Positions 1-9,448 of a stretch of 64,000 bases of DNA are shown one piece after another. Origin of the DNA: Neoechinorhynchus agilis (Eukaryota; Acanthocephala); assembly GCA_051530055.1 (NCBI GenBank), contig CM121342.1, positions 2,666,001-2,730,000 on the forward strand. Direction: 5' to 3'. Under the pieces are notes generated by a model. The model saw only the letters and a list, made by a program, of their open reading frames with translations, made no database searches and was not told the DNA's origin. The translations under genes and the position numbers were made by a program. The number at the start of each line of letters is the position of its first letter. The first letter of the stretch is position 1.

Positions 1-2
1 TG

Positions 3-2105
3 AAAAACACAATCAGAGAATTAGATAAGGAACGTAGGAATCTGAGTCAAATGCTTGAAATGAACCATATACGATTAATTGGCCTAACCGATAAAGAGTG
101 GTCGGAAGTCATGTCGTCTAATATTGTGAACAATGCTAAGATGGAAATGAAGATAGTCAAAAAACGACATACCAAGAAACTTATGAAGCTTACTGATGGG
201 CATATGTTCATTCCGTCTAACAACATATCGAACATCATTAACATGTCGGGGATCATCTTGCCGGAAAGTGTATTGGAACTCTTATCCAATGGACCTGGAT
301 TTATTCCTACTTCGAGAATGGGTTCGCTGCAATACAGGATGAAGATGGAGGAGATGGTTTACGATCGTTCTGTTACGATGGATAACCTACCGGTATGGAA
401 TTTTGAAAGAGAATACATAAATGGACTTCAAAGAAGGCATGATCTAGAGTCAAATATGTCAGATAATATGCTTGAAGGACTGAAATTGATCAAATCACTT
501 AAAGGGCTCAGGGTTTTAAAAATGGATAAAGGCTATGGCTTTTGTGTACTTAACGAGGAGCAGTTTATACAAATTGGAGAGCAGGTGTTACAAGGAGATG
601 AATTTAAGAGACTCGATAGATGCCCTACGATGAAACGAGAAAAGGAACTCAATGGAGTTCTTTTGAAATTGATGCAACAAAAATGTCTTCCTGAAGACCA
701 CTATAAGAGATTGCGATCATCCAATGCTAAAACACCCAGAATGTATATGTTAGCGAAAGTACACAAATCTCCCATAAGAGCACGACCGATCATAGCTGCT
801 CACTCTTCGCTGTCGAAGTTTCTAGCCGGTCTTCTGAAGCAATTCCTTCACCCGTCCATCCATTCTGTTTCATCAGGAGTGGTTCTAATTGATCGACTGA
901 AAAAAGTGAATATCAATGACTCCTGCAAAATGGTATCTGCGGATGTCATATCGTTGTTCACGAAGGTTCCAGTTGAAGAGGTGATTGAACTAGCCATTCC
1001 ACTGTTGAAGAATTGCAAAGAATAGAAGCTGTCTAACAACGGGTGGCGTCAATTACTGCTTTTCTGCACTAAGTTCTCAAACTTCGAATTCGAAGGCACG
1101 AATTTCGATCAAGTAGATGGACTTGCGATGCCCCCCTTTCCCCCCCTTTCCATAGTATTAGCAGAACTCTATATGAGGCATTGTGAGGAAACACACCTGT
1201 CGAAATTGAAGGGAGTTGAGCTATGGGTTAGATATGTCGACGACACGTTCATTATCCTCAACACCAACCTCTCTACTATATCGGAGTTGAACATAGAGCT
1301 TAACGGGATGAACCAGCATATCAGATGGACATGCGAAGAGGAGATCGACAAGAGTTTACCCTTCCTCGACGTGATGATCAATAGAAATTTGGATGGTCGT
1401 TTCACAACCGCAGTGTATCGAAAAGAGAATGTTCCACATAACGTCGTTCCTTGGATATCAGCACAACTGACGAAATATAAAATCTCCATAGTGAGGTCCA
1501 TGTTCTTGAGAGCATACAGATATTTCTCGAATGAAGATGTTCTTGAGAATGAGCTTGACACAATTTGGAGATTGCGGGATCTGATTGCAAAAACGATGAG
1601 AAATACTCAATATATAAAATTGAACAATCGGAATATCGAGGCAGTCCAAAAAAGATTCATTGAGATCCCTTATGTAGACGATCAGTGGAACACGAAGATG
1701 CAAAATCTCATTACGCAGCAGGACTCACAGAAAAAAGTGACGGTTTTTAACAAAAAAGGGAGAACCTTAGATGGCATGTTCCGACCCAGAAGGGTTGACG
1801 AGGTCTCCGGGTGTGTGTACAGGATACCCTGTAACGATTGTGACCAATCATTTATTGGACAAACCAATAACATCCGAAGAAGGCTGACCGAACATAGACG
1901 GGCCATCAGCAAGTTGACCGATCTCAACTCAGCATTAGTTCATCATGTTAAAGAAAACAAACATCGAATTGATCTTGATGCCACTGAAATAATGGCGAGA
2001 TGCGACAACAAACGTGACAGAATCACATTGAACACGGCAACACGTTCACGCATAACAAAGCGGACTACACACTTAATTTACGTGTACCCTTTAACGCTGT
2101 GGTGA
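3..2105 (+). pseudogene. Penelope RT / GIY-YIG polyprotein, one in-frame stop
   Basis: The frame is open from the left edge to 1022, meets a single TAG at 1023-1025, then stays open in the same frame to the TGA at 2103-2105. The 30-odd codons after the TAG still read as RT (FEFEGTNFDQVDGLAM), so the second part does not need to start at the ATG at 1128. Catalytic Y-V-D-D is at 1233-1244. The nuclease begins near 1809 with G-C-V-Y, followed by F-I-G and R-R-R-L-T-E-H. The motif usually written GSPLSP is replaced by a run of prolines encoded by two C-rich blocks at 1128-1150, which looks like a local duplication. The protein would reverse-transcribe the element and nick target DNA; with the stop it is probably dead or recently inactivated. 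The N-terminus lies outside the window. Confidence 0.8.
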
Positions 2106-2148
2106 AAGGGTGGAAACTCAATCCAGACTAATTGCATGTGTGTTTCAG

Positions 2149-2188
2149 ATCACTGAAGAAGACCAACGCATTGGTCGAAAATTCTGAT
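2149..2188 (+). ncRNA. hammerhead-like ribozyme motif, Penelope 3' flank
   Basis: Stem I is AUCA paired with UGAU. The core is CUGAAGA, then one extra A, then a perfect six-pair stem II (GACCAA with UUGGUC, loop CGCA), then GAA, a palindromic AAUU that could form stem III in a dimer, and C at the predicted cleavage site. Penelope elements are known to carry hammerhead motifs with very short stem III. The extra A between core and stem II departs from the canonical fold, so activity is uncertain. Confidence 0.5.
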
Positions 2189-2289
2189 TAATATATTCAT
2201 AATTTTTTCCTTCAGTTCACCATCATAATTCACTTTGCGTAGGTTTGCCGCGAAAGTTTTATGCAGGAGAATCTCCGATAAAACGGGAG

Positions 2290-2676
2290 AATTTTTAAGA
2301 CCCCCTTCAGTTAGGTTGCTGCACTCCTTGTGGAGTTCAAGCGGTCGTGCATGCTCTGCGAAAATCTATCTCCCAAAGAACAAAGCCAACAGCAATTTTG
2401 AAAATAGATTTTAAAAATGCTTTCAATACCTTAAAAAGGGAAATAATGTTAAAAGCGATTGAGGATGTCGCCCCAGGGGGCTTACCCTTACTTCTGGAGA
2501 GCATATGCTAACCATACGCCACTGCTGTACAACGACAAAATAATTTGGTCGCAGAGCGGTGTACAACAGGGAGATCCACTCGGCCCCACAGGCTTCTCCG
2601 TCGCAGTAAATGATCTTGCCCATTCAATGTTTTCTCCTTTCAACGCTTAGTACTTGGACGATGGCACACTCGGTGG
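2290..2676 (+). mobile_element. non-LTR retrotransposon RT fragment (family A)
   Basis: Remnant of a reverse transcriptase: C-C-T-P-C-G-V-Q-A-V near 2320, K-I-D-F-K-N-A-F-N near 2400, then after a frame change G-V-Q-Q-G-D-P-L-G-P at about 2558-2587 and Y-L-D-D at 2651-2662. A TAG at 2648-2650 stands where related copies in this window have the Trp of W-Y-L-D-D. It is cut off at 2676 by the 5' end of the next element. It is related to, but clearly diverged from, the copy at 2677-5222. Confidence 0.7.
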
Positions 2677-3075
2677 CGATCCGACTTTTCTTTGGAATAA
2701 ATCATGTAAGCCGATTGTAACGTTCTAAAAATAATCCCAAGGGGCGCGCGACATCAGGCCGCAAAGACATTCACTTTTCTATTGATGGACTGCATGCAGC
2801 ATAACTCAGAGTTGCCGTGGATGCATCGCATTCCCTAGACTGTGATGCTTCTGAAGGATCTCTAACCACAAAAAATAAAAGAGCGAAATCATGTAAGCCG
2901 ATTGTAACGTTCTAAAAATAATCCCAAGGGGCGCGCGATATCAGACCGCAAAGAGATTCACTTTTCTATTGATCGACTGCATCCAGCATAACTCAGAGTT
3001 GCCGTGGATGCATCGCATTCCCTAGACTGTGATGCTTCTGAAGGATCTCTGACCACAAAAAATAAAAGAGCGAAT
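2677..3075 (+). repeat. tandem duplication of LINE 5' leader, about 197-bp unit
   Basis: Two adjacent near-identical copies (about 2688-2884 and 2885-3075) both begin with AATCATGTAAGCCGATTG and end with AAATAAAAGAGCG. The same leader begins the element copy at 12966. It therefore marks the 5' end of this retrotransposon family, here present twice. Confidence 0.8.
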
Positions 3076-4463
3076 AAGTTCATCTGAACAAAATTTTATT
3101 CAATGCCTTTAAGCAGAATGCGAGCTACGGAAGGGGCGTGTCCAGAAAGCTGACCACTGCCGAAACCCAAATGAGTCGGTTGCTAGATGCGTTCCTACGA
3201 AGTATTATCATCAATGGACAGACTCGCCAAAGATAACGAGAAAACTTTACGATCTCTTCGTTCCAAACATCCGAGTGACGGCGGTCGGCAGTATTTCGAC
3301 GAATCCTCGTCCTTTGATGCATTCTCAGATTTTCTATCATATAAATCAGAAGTGAAAATGGCAATCTTATTTTTTGCTTACGTATCAGCTCATGGGTTTG
3401 ACGGGCTCCGGCCCCAACACCTAAAAAATATGACTTCCTTTTCGGTAGGCGACGCTGCTCACTCCCTTGAAAATGCATTGGCACGCCTAGTCGACAAATT
3501 TGCAAGGGAAGAGTTGATTCCGAAAGCAATGGAGTTATATTTCTGCGCATCTTTGTGTGCCCTCGCAAAAAAGGAAGGTGGGATTCGTCTCATTGCAATT
3601 AGAACAACTCTGCGCCGCTTAACAGCAAAAATTTAAAATAAAATTATCTTGGAAAAAGTAGGGATACTGCTTCGCCCCACCCATTTAGGCTGCTGTACAC
3701 CCTGTGGCGCAGAGGGATCGTTCAATCACTCCGCACGTTCATCACCGGAAACTCAAAGATGTGCGTGATCTTGAAATGCGATTTCAAAAATGCTTTCAAC
3801 ACAGTTTACCGTGCAGATTTACTCGAAGTAGTTAGAGATCACGCACCAGAAGCATTTTGATATTTCTTTAGTGATTAATGGGATTTCAACTCCCTTTTTG
3901 TTCAATAAACACGTTTTGTTGTCAGAAAGGGGAGTTCAACAAGGAGGATTCCTTGGGCCCAACAGTCTACTCACTTGCAGTCAATCCCGTAGCACATTCT
4001 CTCCAGTCCAGGTTTAATGGCTGGTACCTGGACGATGCCACGCTCGGAGGTTACCCCTCCGAAGTACTGAACGATTTGGAGACACTCGTGAAGGAGACGA
4101 CGGAAATTGGCATTGTATTGAATGCTGAGAAATGCGAGATTGTTGTGATGAACGTAGTTCGACGAGGCAAACTACCGTGAAAGATTTTCAGAACCTGGCC
4201 CCCGGGATAGAATTGTTCACTCTAGACCAGTTGAATCTTCTAGGAAGATGCAATTTTGGTTCTAATGTTGAAGCAGAGATTGCCAATCTTCAACCGCAAC
4301 TTTCGGTGCTGTGTGAACGAGTTGACGAATTATCTTCACACGAGGCTCTGTTCCTGATTAAAACACCCTCTTCATTCCAAAACTGCTGTATAAGCTGCGC
4401 AGAGCACCGTTTTTAGACAAAGAATAAGCTGGCAAAATTAGACAGAAGATTTTAAATACTCAG

Positions 4464-5033
4464 TTGTCGAACGAGGCCTGGCGTCAAGCGTCTTTGCCTG
4501 TGTCGCCCGGCGGTTTGCGTATCCGAAAAGCAGCCGATATTTCTCTGCCAGCTTATTTGGGATCGTATGAAGCAAGCCGCAGAATAGTTCATTCATTTAT
4601 TGGCGAAAATTACACTTTGGATGAAGATTTCGTGGAGGCGCTTAATCTTTGGTCTGGAGATTCAGACAGCGTGCAGGTACCCGTCAATGGTTGCAAACAA
4701 TCAGTTTGGGACTCACCGCTAGTGGCAAGAATTCATAACTCTTTAATTTCAGATTATCGTGACCTGATGAACCGAACTCGATTGGTGGCAGTCTCTACAA
4801 GAGAATCGGGTGCTTGGCTCAACGCTCTCCCAATCGCTTCTGTGGGTACCCCTCTCTCCGACGCGACAATAAGGATTGGAGTGCCCTTGAGAACTATGGT
4901 ACCGACATCCCATCGCTGCCGTTGCGGAGCGACCGTGGAACCGCCGGAAAGCCATGATCTCGTTTGTCGGCAATCAGGCGGAAGATACTCACGACACGCC
5001 GAAGTGAACGCAATGCTCATAGCCTTGCCATGA
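4464..5033 (+). pseudogene. retrotransposon C-terminal domain (thumb + zinc knuckle)
   Basis: A 189-codon open stretch begins at ATG 4464, which is a reading-frame feature and not a natural start. It contains the conserved W-L-N-A-L-P and R-I-G-V-P-L-R segments, then C-R-C-G...H-D-L-V-C-R-Q-S-G-G-R-Y-S-R-H, the zinc knuckle that precedes the endonuclease in this retrotransposon family. The stop at 5031-5033 cuts off the endonuclease, whose R-P-D...D residues continue in frame +2 from 5060. The twin copy at 32094-32663 carries the same stop. Confidence 0.75.
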
Positions 5034-5222
5034 ATACTGTGAATGCGCCCAACATCTGAGAGCCGAGCAATCTTTGCCGACTCGATGGCCGTAGACCGGA
5101 CGGTGTCACAGTATTCCCGTGGCGAGAATGTAAATGCCTTCCCTGGGACGCCATTCGCTGCCAGCAACATAAAATTCGCCACTATTAAACCAGGAGGGGG
5201 GTAGCAACTGCCGCTGAGGAAC

Positions 5223-5463
5223 GCAAGGTACAATCAAAAGTCAAAGATATTAATCCGTTATATTCACTAATGATTTGTTCAGAAAACGCAAAGTGCTCAG
5301 GAAAAATTCAAAAATGTTCGATGAACTAATAAGCAAATAAAAGAATGTTGAGAGGCCTTACACATCTCTGCGGCCAACATCATGGAAGGTAACAAAGCGA
5401 ACTTAAGTTTAAAACACGTAATGAAAATCAATAGAAAATGCTACACAATGCAGGGAATACGTT
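5223..5463. other. short spacer with dispersed-repeat sequence
   Basis: No gene is visible. Bases from about 5265 to 5370 resemble 9415-9480 (shared GTGCTCAG, AAAATTCAAAAA and GATGAACTA blocks), so this is a remnant of the same dispersed family. Confidence 0.5.
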
Positions 5464-5540
5464 GCGGACATATTCTTAACCCGAGCTAAAAGGACGCAAC
5501 AAATAAATAGAATTATTACACAAACTTTTTTAGATGATTG

Positions 5541-5580
5541 ATGAGGCGAGGTTTCCTCTTTCGAAATATTTAATAATAAA
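5541..5580 (+). ncRNA. degenerate hammerhead-like motif
   Basis: UUGAUGA, one G, a stem GAGG with CCUC around UUU, then CGAAAUAUU. The first core base is U instead of C. The same motif is present in the second copy of the duplication near 16490. Confidence 0.3.
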
Positions 5581-7261
5581 GGAATCTTTAACCGAGATCA
5601 TGTTCACCGCCATTAAATGTTGATGCTTATAGTTTTCTACGACAAAAATTCCTATAAAGTGAACATCTTAAAAATTTGGACCAATTCGATAAAAGTCCTT
5701 CGAATTTAGAAATAAAACTCTAAGCTACTTCATCGTAGTCTCATTAGGAAAAAATGCCATTAATTCGGTCACGAACTTACCTAGGAAGTTTCGTTTTCTC
5801 ATAAAAGAACGAGGATACAACACGAGTATTTCAGCTGAAAGTCACACGAACTCACGTATTAAAAACTTACAAACAGTAAGTATTGGCGATTAGATAAAGC
5901 CCAATGACGACCGAAGATGCGATTGCATCTCAGAGGGCAGATTGAAAAAAGGAATGATAATCGATGGAAAAGTTTTAGAGTTGGAGGAGTTTATCGTTGT
6001 TAAATTCGAAAACAATGAAATCATTCAGATCGAAATGCCTGTTTTTTTTTCGGTTGGACGAAACCAAAGTGCACCAAGGGAATCGTTTTTAATTGGAATG
6101 GTTTTCGTTAGATTTGGCTTTGGGCGTTTGTGTTTTAAAATTGATTCGATTTATTGATAAGCTGCGGACTGAAGTTAAATAGAAGCCATCCCTTATGACT
6201 CCGCATTTGTTACTAAATTAGATGTTGTCAATGAAAATCCATTAGTGCCACAAAAAAGTCTTAAAATGATTCTAATCTTACTGTGGATGAGTATGATATT
6301 GTGACTGGGATAAAAGGTAACGATAGGAAAAAAGAAATTGATCCAGCTGAAGCTACGGTCGAACAAAAGTCCAAGCAACACCTGAACGAGTAGAAACAAG
6401 AGCAAAAGGAAGAACTCTATCAAAATCAATCAATCCTTCGATTCATTTCGGTAATGATACTCCTCCACCTCGGCCATCATCCCCCGTTGCTCTGAATTCG
6501 ACCCTTCGCATCATGCACAATTCCATCGAGGATAGAAATCACACCTGCCGGAAGCCCCCGCCGCTGATGCACACAACCGCCACCAAATCCTTCGAACCGG
6601 TCAACTCCTTTTCCCCGACATTCACTCCACTATTCCTCCCCCATTAACAGTTATGCGCCGTCCACCCAAAAATTCCTTTGACCCGAGACCACGTCTCCTC
6701 AAAGTAACTTTTATTTCACCATTCGTAGCCTCCCTCTTTCTTAACAGGAGATACAAACTCCTCAATTTTCTTTTCGTATCTATTCACATAAGAACACATC
6801 ACAAAATCTTTCCACCGACCCTCCAAACTGAACAAAGATCTCATCTTCCCGCTGTAACCCTTCACTCTTAGCAAAAAACCCACGAGCATCTCCCCCATCC
6901 CAAAAAATTTAATCCAATTAATTGCCATGGCGGATCGAGTCACTCTTCACGCATTACTGCCAAAATGGTTACGAATTAATGGTAGACTTGTGGGCGATCA
7001 AGTGAACTTTGGATTATTTTTAATAAAGCTGTGAACAAGAATGTCGTTTATTTCGTATAATCATCTTTTAATATGCACTTTGCTATTATCCAACCAAAAA
7101 TCTTGTGTTTTGACCTCACAATCAAAAGAGTACGATATAATGCTTTAAAATGAAAACGATCGAAACATTAATGTATACAATCGATAGAAAATCCTTCGGG
7201 ATAATCAAAGTATACTTTTGGTGAAAATAATCCCGGTCCAGTTGATAAAACTTACAAACAA

Positions 7262-7300
7262 TGAATGATGAGGCGAGGTTACCTTGTGAAATATTTCCAA
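7262..7300 (+). ncRNA. degenerate hammerhead-like motif
   Basis: AUGAUGA, one G, stem GCGAGG with CCUUGU around UUA, then GAAAUAUU and UCC. The first core base is A instead of C, so it is probably inactive. The duplicate lies near 18216. Confidence 0.35.
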
Positions 7301-7402
7301 TAAATCAAATATTTGAGGAAAAACGTTCAATAACAATACACGTGTCCAAAAAAAGGTAAATGTATTATTTGTAAGTTTGCAAACAACAAACTACATTAAC
7401 CT

Positions 7403-8357
7403 TTAAACATATATGTGTTGTTGTGGTTGCTTTGTGTGTGTACACGTGCCAGCGCCCCTCAAAATCGAGGATAGCTTCATAGTCCTCGGTGATGCTGTCA
7501 GTTATCTTCAAGGTGTGAACAATATATTATCAGCGTTTTTAAGGGCACTCTCTGTACTGTTTTAAAATCAGGAGGTTCACCTTGATGAACTCGACCCTCA
7601 AAAGAACCAACATAATTTTCGTAGTTTCCTGTTCCTTTCAATTCTCTAAGCTCGCTCATATCAGCTGGAATGTGATGGACCTCTTCGGACTCTTTTGTGC
7701 CCGCTAAACATCCAGTCGGAATCTTACCCGGATCTATAATTTAACACTCGTATTTGCCTTTTGAACCAATTTTGCACCATGCAAACTCGGCAGCGACATG
7801 TTTACCCGTATAATATTGGACTTTTGCGCTATGTAGTATTGCAATTAATTGCGCATGGTTTTCATATTATTCAGAGGCAATACTGAGAAATTTGATCAAT
7901 CCGACACTCAGCTTTATTCGCTGCCTCGATTGGTCTCGACCAACAACTATAAAAAAGGAAGAACGGTGCATTTGTGTTAATTATTTTTTGTGGATGTTTG
8001 AGGCTGTGTAATAAAAAATAGATACAAAATCAAAAACAAATCAATATCATTGCCGTCCATTATACAATCAATAAGACTCTCACATATGTTCGCATTCATC
8101 TCTTGAAGACTTATTGCCTGATCTACAAAATCAATTGCTTGTTCTATTTGTTGACCCATAAAATTGATATCTGGATTTCAACGATGGTTCTCCTCGCGCC
8201 ACTTCTTCGCTTTCGTTTCGTATTTCGCTCGTTCTTCGACACTAAGACTCTTAAATTGTCCTCATGAACAATCGATGGCTTCCTTTATTGTCATATCACA
8301 ACCAATACCCCGACGGTAGTCCAAAGCATAAAAATATAGAGTTGATCTTTTGGGCAT
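7403..8357 (-). pseudogene. Maelstrom-like (HMG box + MAEL domain), copy 1
   Basis: Read on the minus strand. ATG at 8357 opens a short HMG-box-like segment (M-P-K-R-S-T-L-Y-F-Y-A-L-D, later V-E-E-R-A-K-Y-E-T-K-A-K-K-W-R-E-E) with an in-frame TGA at 8264-8262. A helical linker (M-G-Q-Q-I-E-Q-A) runs to about 7980. After a probable intron comes a MAEL domain: A-A-E-F-A-L-C-K, D-P-G-K-I-P-T-G-C, H-H-I-P-A-D, I-I-Y-C-S-H-L-E-D-N, and a C-terminus rich in Gln ending at the TAA at 7403. A TAA at 7741-7743 and a frameshift near 7490 break the MAEL part. Maelstrom proteins act in the piRNA pathway in animal germ cells and have this HMG-then-MAEL order. I recognise it by motif order; no search was possible. 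Confidence 0.6.
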
Positions 8358-8823
8358 TTTTCAATTATTGTTTTTTAGGAAACTTTTCACGAAAATAAAG
8401 TTTTTAAAGAGAACACGGATTTTTAATTTAAAGTTGAAACGCATTCGGTAAGGAACGTTCTTTTTTGGTCAGTAAAGAACGAGAACATTGACGACTAAAA
8501 GAAACTTGATTTCCGCCAGGTTCTATGCTAATCCCATCGATGGGAGAGTTTAACTTTTCTCCTTTCTTAAAAAGACAAATAATGTCATCCCCGACAACTG
8601 CCCGTACAGCAGCGATCTTTTATTGAATCGAATCCCACATTCTGATAAGTACAAAAATGTTCTTAATCTTTTAAGAAGCAAAATCCCACCTTCAGTAAAA
8701 TTTGAATTCTGAATTTGTGTAATTTATTATTCTTAAAGTTGGATAATTTGCTAACTTATTTATCAAAATATATGAGCTTTACGCTAAGTTCAAACCAACG
8801 GCTGTTAATTTTTGGGCACACAG

Positions 8824-8935
8824 CCCACCGACCTTGTCCAGAGTAGTAATTCAATTACTCAAAGCACTGAACAATCCGGTACGAGTTTGTACATTCCTCC
8901 GGATCCTCAGATACCTCCAGTCCCGCCTCCTGGAG
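8824..8935 (+). other. exon-like open segment, proline-rich
   Basis: Bounded by an acceptor-like CACACAG before 8824 and a strong donor GGAG|GTAAGA after 8935. The open frame encodes P-T-D-L-V-Q-S-S-N and ends P-P-D-P-Q-I-P-P-V-P-P-P-G. A decayed relative occurs at about 13790-13915 with the same order of residues. It could be one exon of a broken host gene or part of a repeat. No partner exon was found nearby. Confidence 0.3.
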
Positions 8936-9000
8936 GTAAGATTTCATTGTAAAAATTTCAAATGGTCATTATTTTGTTATGAAAATTAAATACATTGGAA

Positions 9001-9068
9001 CATTGTTTATCCGCGAATTAATTGGGACCGGACACCATTCGGATGCGAGATTTTTTTTCGGATAACCC
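9001..9068 (+). repeat. pogo/Tigger-like inverted-repeat end
   Basis: TTTATCCGCGAATTAATTGG, then GGGACCGGACACCATTCGG and a TTCGGATAACC motif. The same block occurs reverse-complemented at 53220-53278 and 53780-53862, ending there in a CAGTAGAAT-type terminus. That layout is typical of pogo-like DNA transposon ends. No transposase is seen. Confidence 0.45.
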
Positions 9069-9277
9069 AAAAATCCAATGTTGTAATTTATCTAATTTTT
9101 AAAGCTAGTCTACAAATATAAAAGTTCTTAAAATGCGGGGAAGTGTTTGACAAAGAGCAGAATAGGGGAAAAGGATTTGATAGCGGCATTTTTATTCCCG
9201 ACACTTCGGGTAAACCCTTGGATCTGAACTACATTCAGATATTACCTGCTGTGCATGCTGTCTATACCGTCTCCATT

Positions 9278-9320
9278 TTAGATAGCGACTGAAGAGGCAA
9301 GGAAAACCTTGTGAAATATT
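9278..9320 (+). ncRNA. hammerhead-like motif, exact CUGAAGA core
   Basis: CUGAAGA, one G, then a six-pair stem GCAAGG with CCUUGU around an AAAA loop, then GAAAUAUUU. The AUAU after GAA is palindromic. Stem I is only two pairs (GA with UC). Confidence 0.4.
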
Positions 9321-9448
9321 TCTCAAATAGATTAATGAGTATCGATAACACCGGAGACAGGATTCGCCAACGTACAATTCCTTTACTATTACAAAATATT
9401 TCGCGAAGAAACTTCGCCAGTGCTCAGAAAAAATTCAAAAAATGTTAG

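Larger units (their letters stand above)
1..2190 (+). mobile_element. Penelope-like retroelement (RT + GIY-YIG), truncated by window edge
   Basis: The reading frame and 3' part of a Penelope-like element run in from the left edge. Order: reverse-transcriptase fingers (a K-V-H-K motif followed by RPI), the palm with Y-V-D-D at 1233-1244, a LPFLDV segment typical of this RT group, then a C-terminal GIY-YIG nuclease domain. A hammerhead-like motif follows the stop codon at 2149-2188. The 3' boundary near 2190 is an estimate from the end of recognisable motifs. RT fused to GIY-YIG is diagnostic of the Penelope class in animals. Confidence 0.85.
2677..5222 (+). mobile_element. R2-group-like non-LTR retrotransposon, near full length, degenerate (copy B)
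   Basis: 5' leader, RT and C-terminal endonuclease in order. RT pieces: 3187-3636 (ends G-G-I-R-L-I-A-I then stop), 3660-3860 (C-C-T-P-C-G-A-E plus C-D-F-K-N-A-F-N), then V-Q-Q and W-Y-L-D-D-A at 4022-4036. The C-terminal part spans 4464-5033 with a Cys-His knuckle (C-R-C-G near 4915, H-D-L-V-C near 4960) and ends in a stop. In another frame 5060-5150 encodes R-R-P-D-G followed by W-D, matching the PD...D of restriction-like endonucleases. No apurinic endonuclease domain is seen. Several stops and frameshifts make it dead. The 3' end is set by the end of identity with the inverted copy at 31907-34140. Confidence 0.8.
5464..8700. repeat. 3.2-kb segmental duplication, copy 1
   Basis: Nearly identical, base by base, to 16412-19652 in direct orientation, with only scattered substitutions and small indels. 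One block differs completely: 6936-7009 here against 17887-17966. The segment holds a Maelstrom-like pseudogene on the minus strand, hammerhead-like motifs near 5541 and 7264, and a short plus-strand coding-like stretch around 6280-6640. Both copies are flanked on the left by an AATACG microhomology. The copies have decayed separately, so the duplication is not brand new. Confidence 0.9.

Noticed and set aside
4754-5233. Minus-strand 159-codon frame at 4754-5233, and its mirror at 31894-32373
   Set aside because: Antisense to the retrotransposon C-terminus and endonuclease, which carry the recognisable motifs on the other strand.
6653-6943. Opposed 70-codon frames at 6653-6943 and 17604-17879 as genes
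   Set aside because: Both strands are open by chance in the duplicated repeat; neither has a recognisable domain, and the block swap at 6936 cuts the minus-strand frame.
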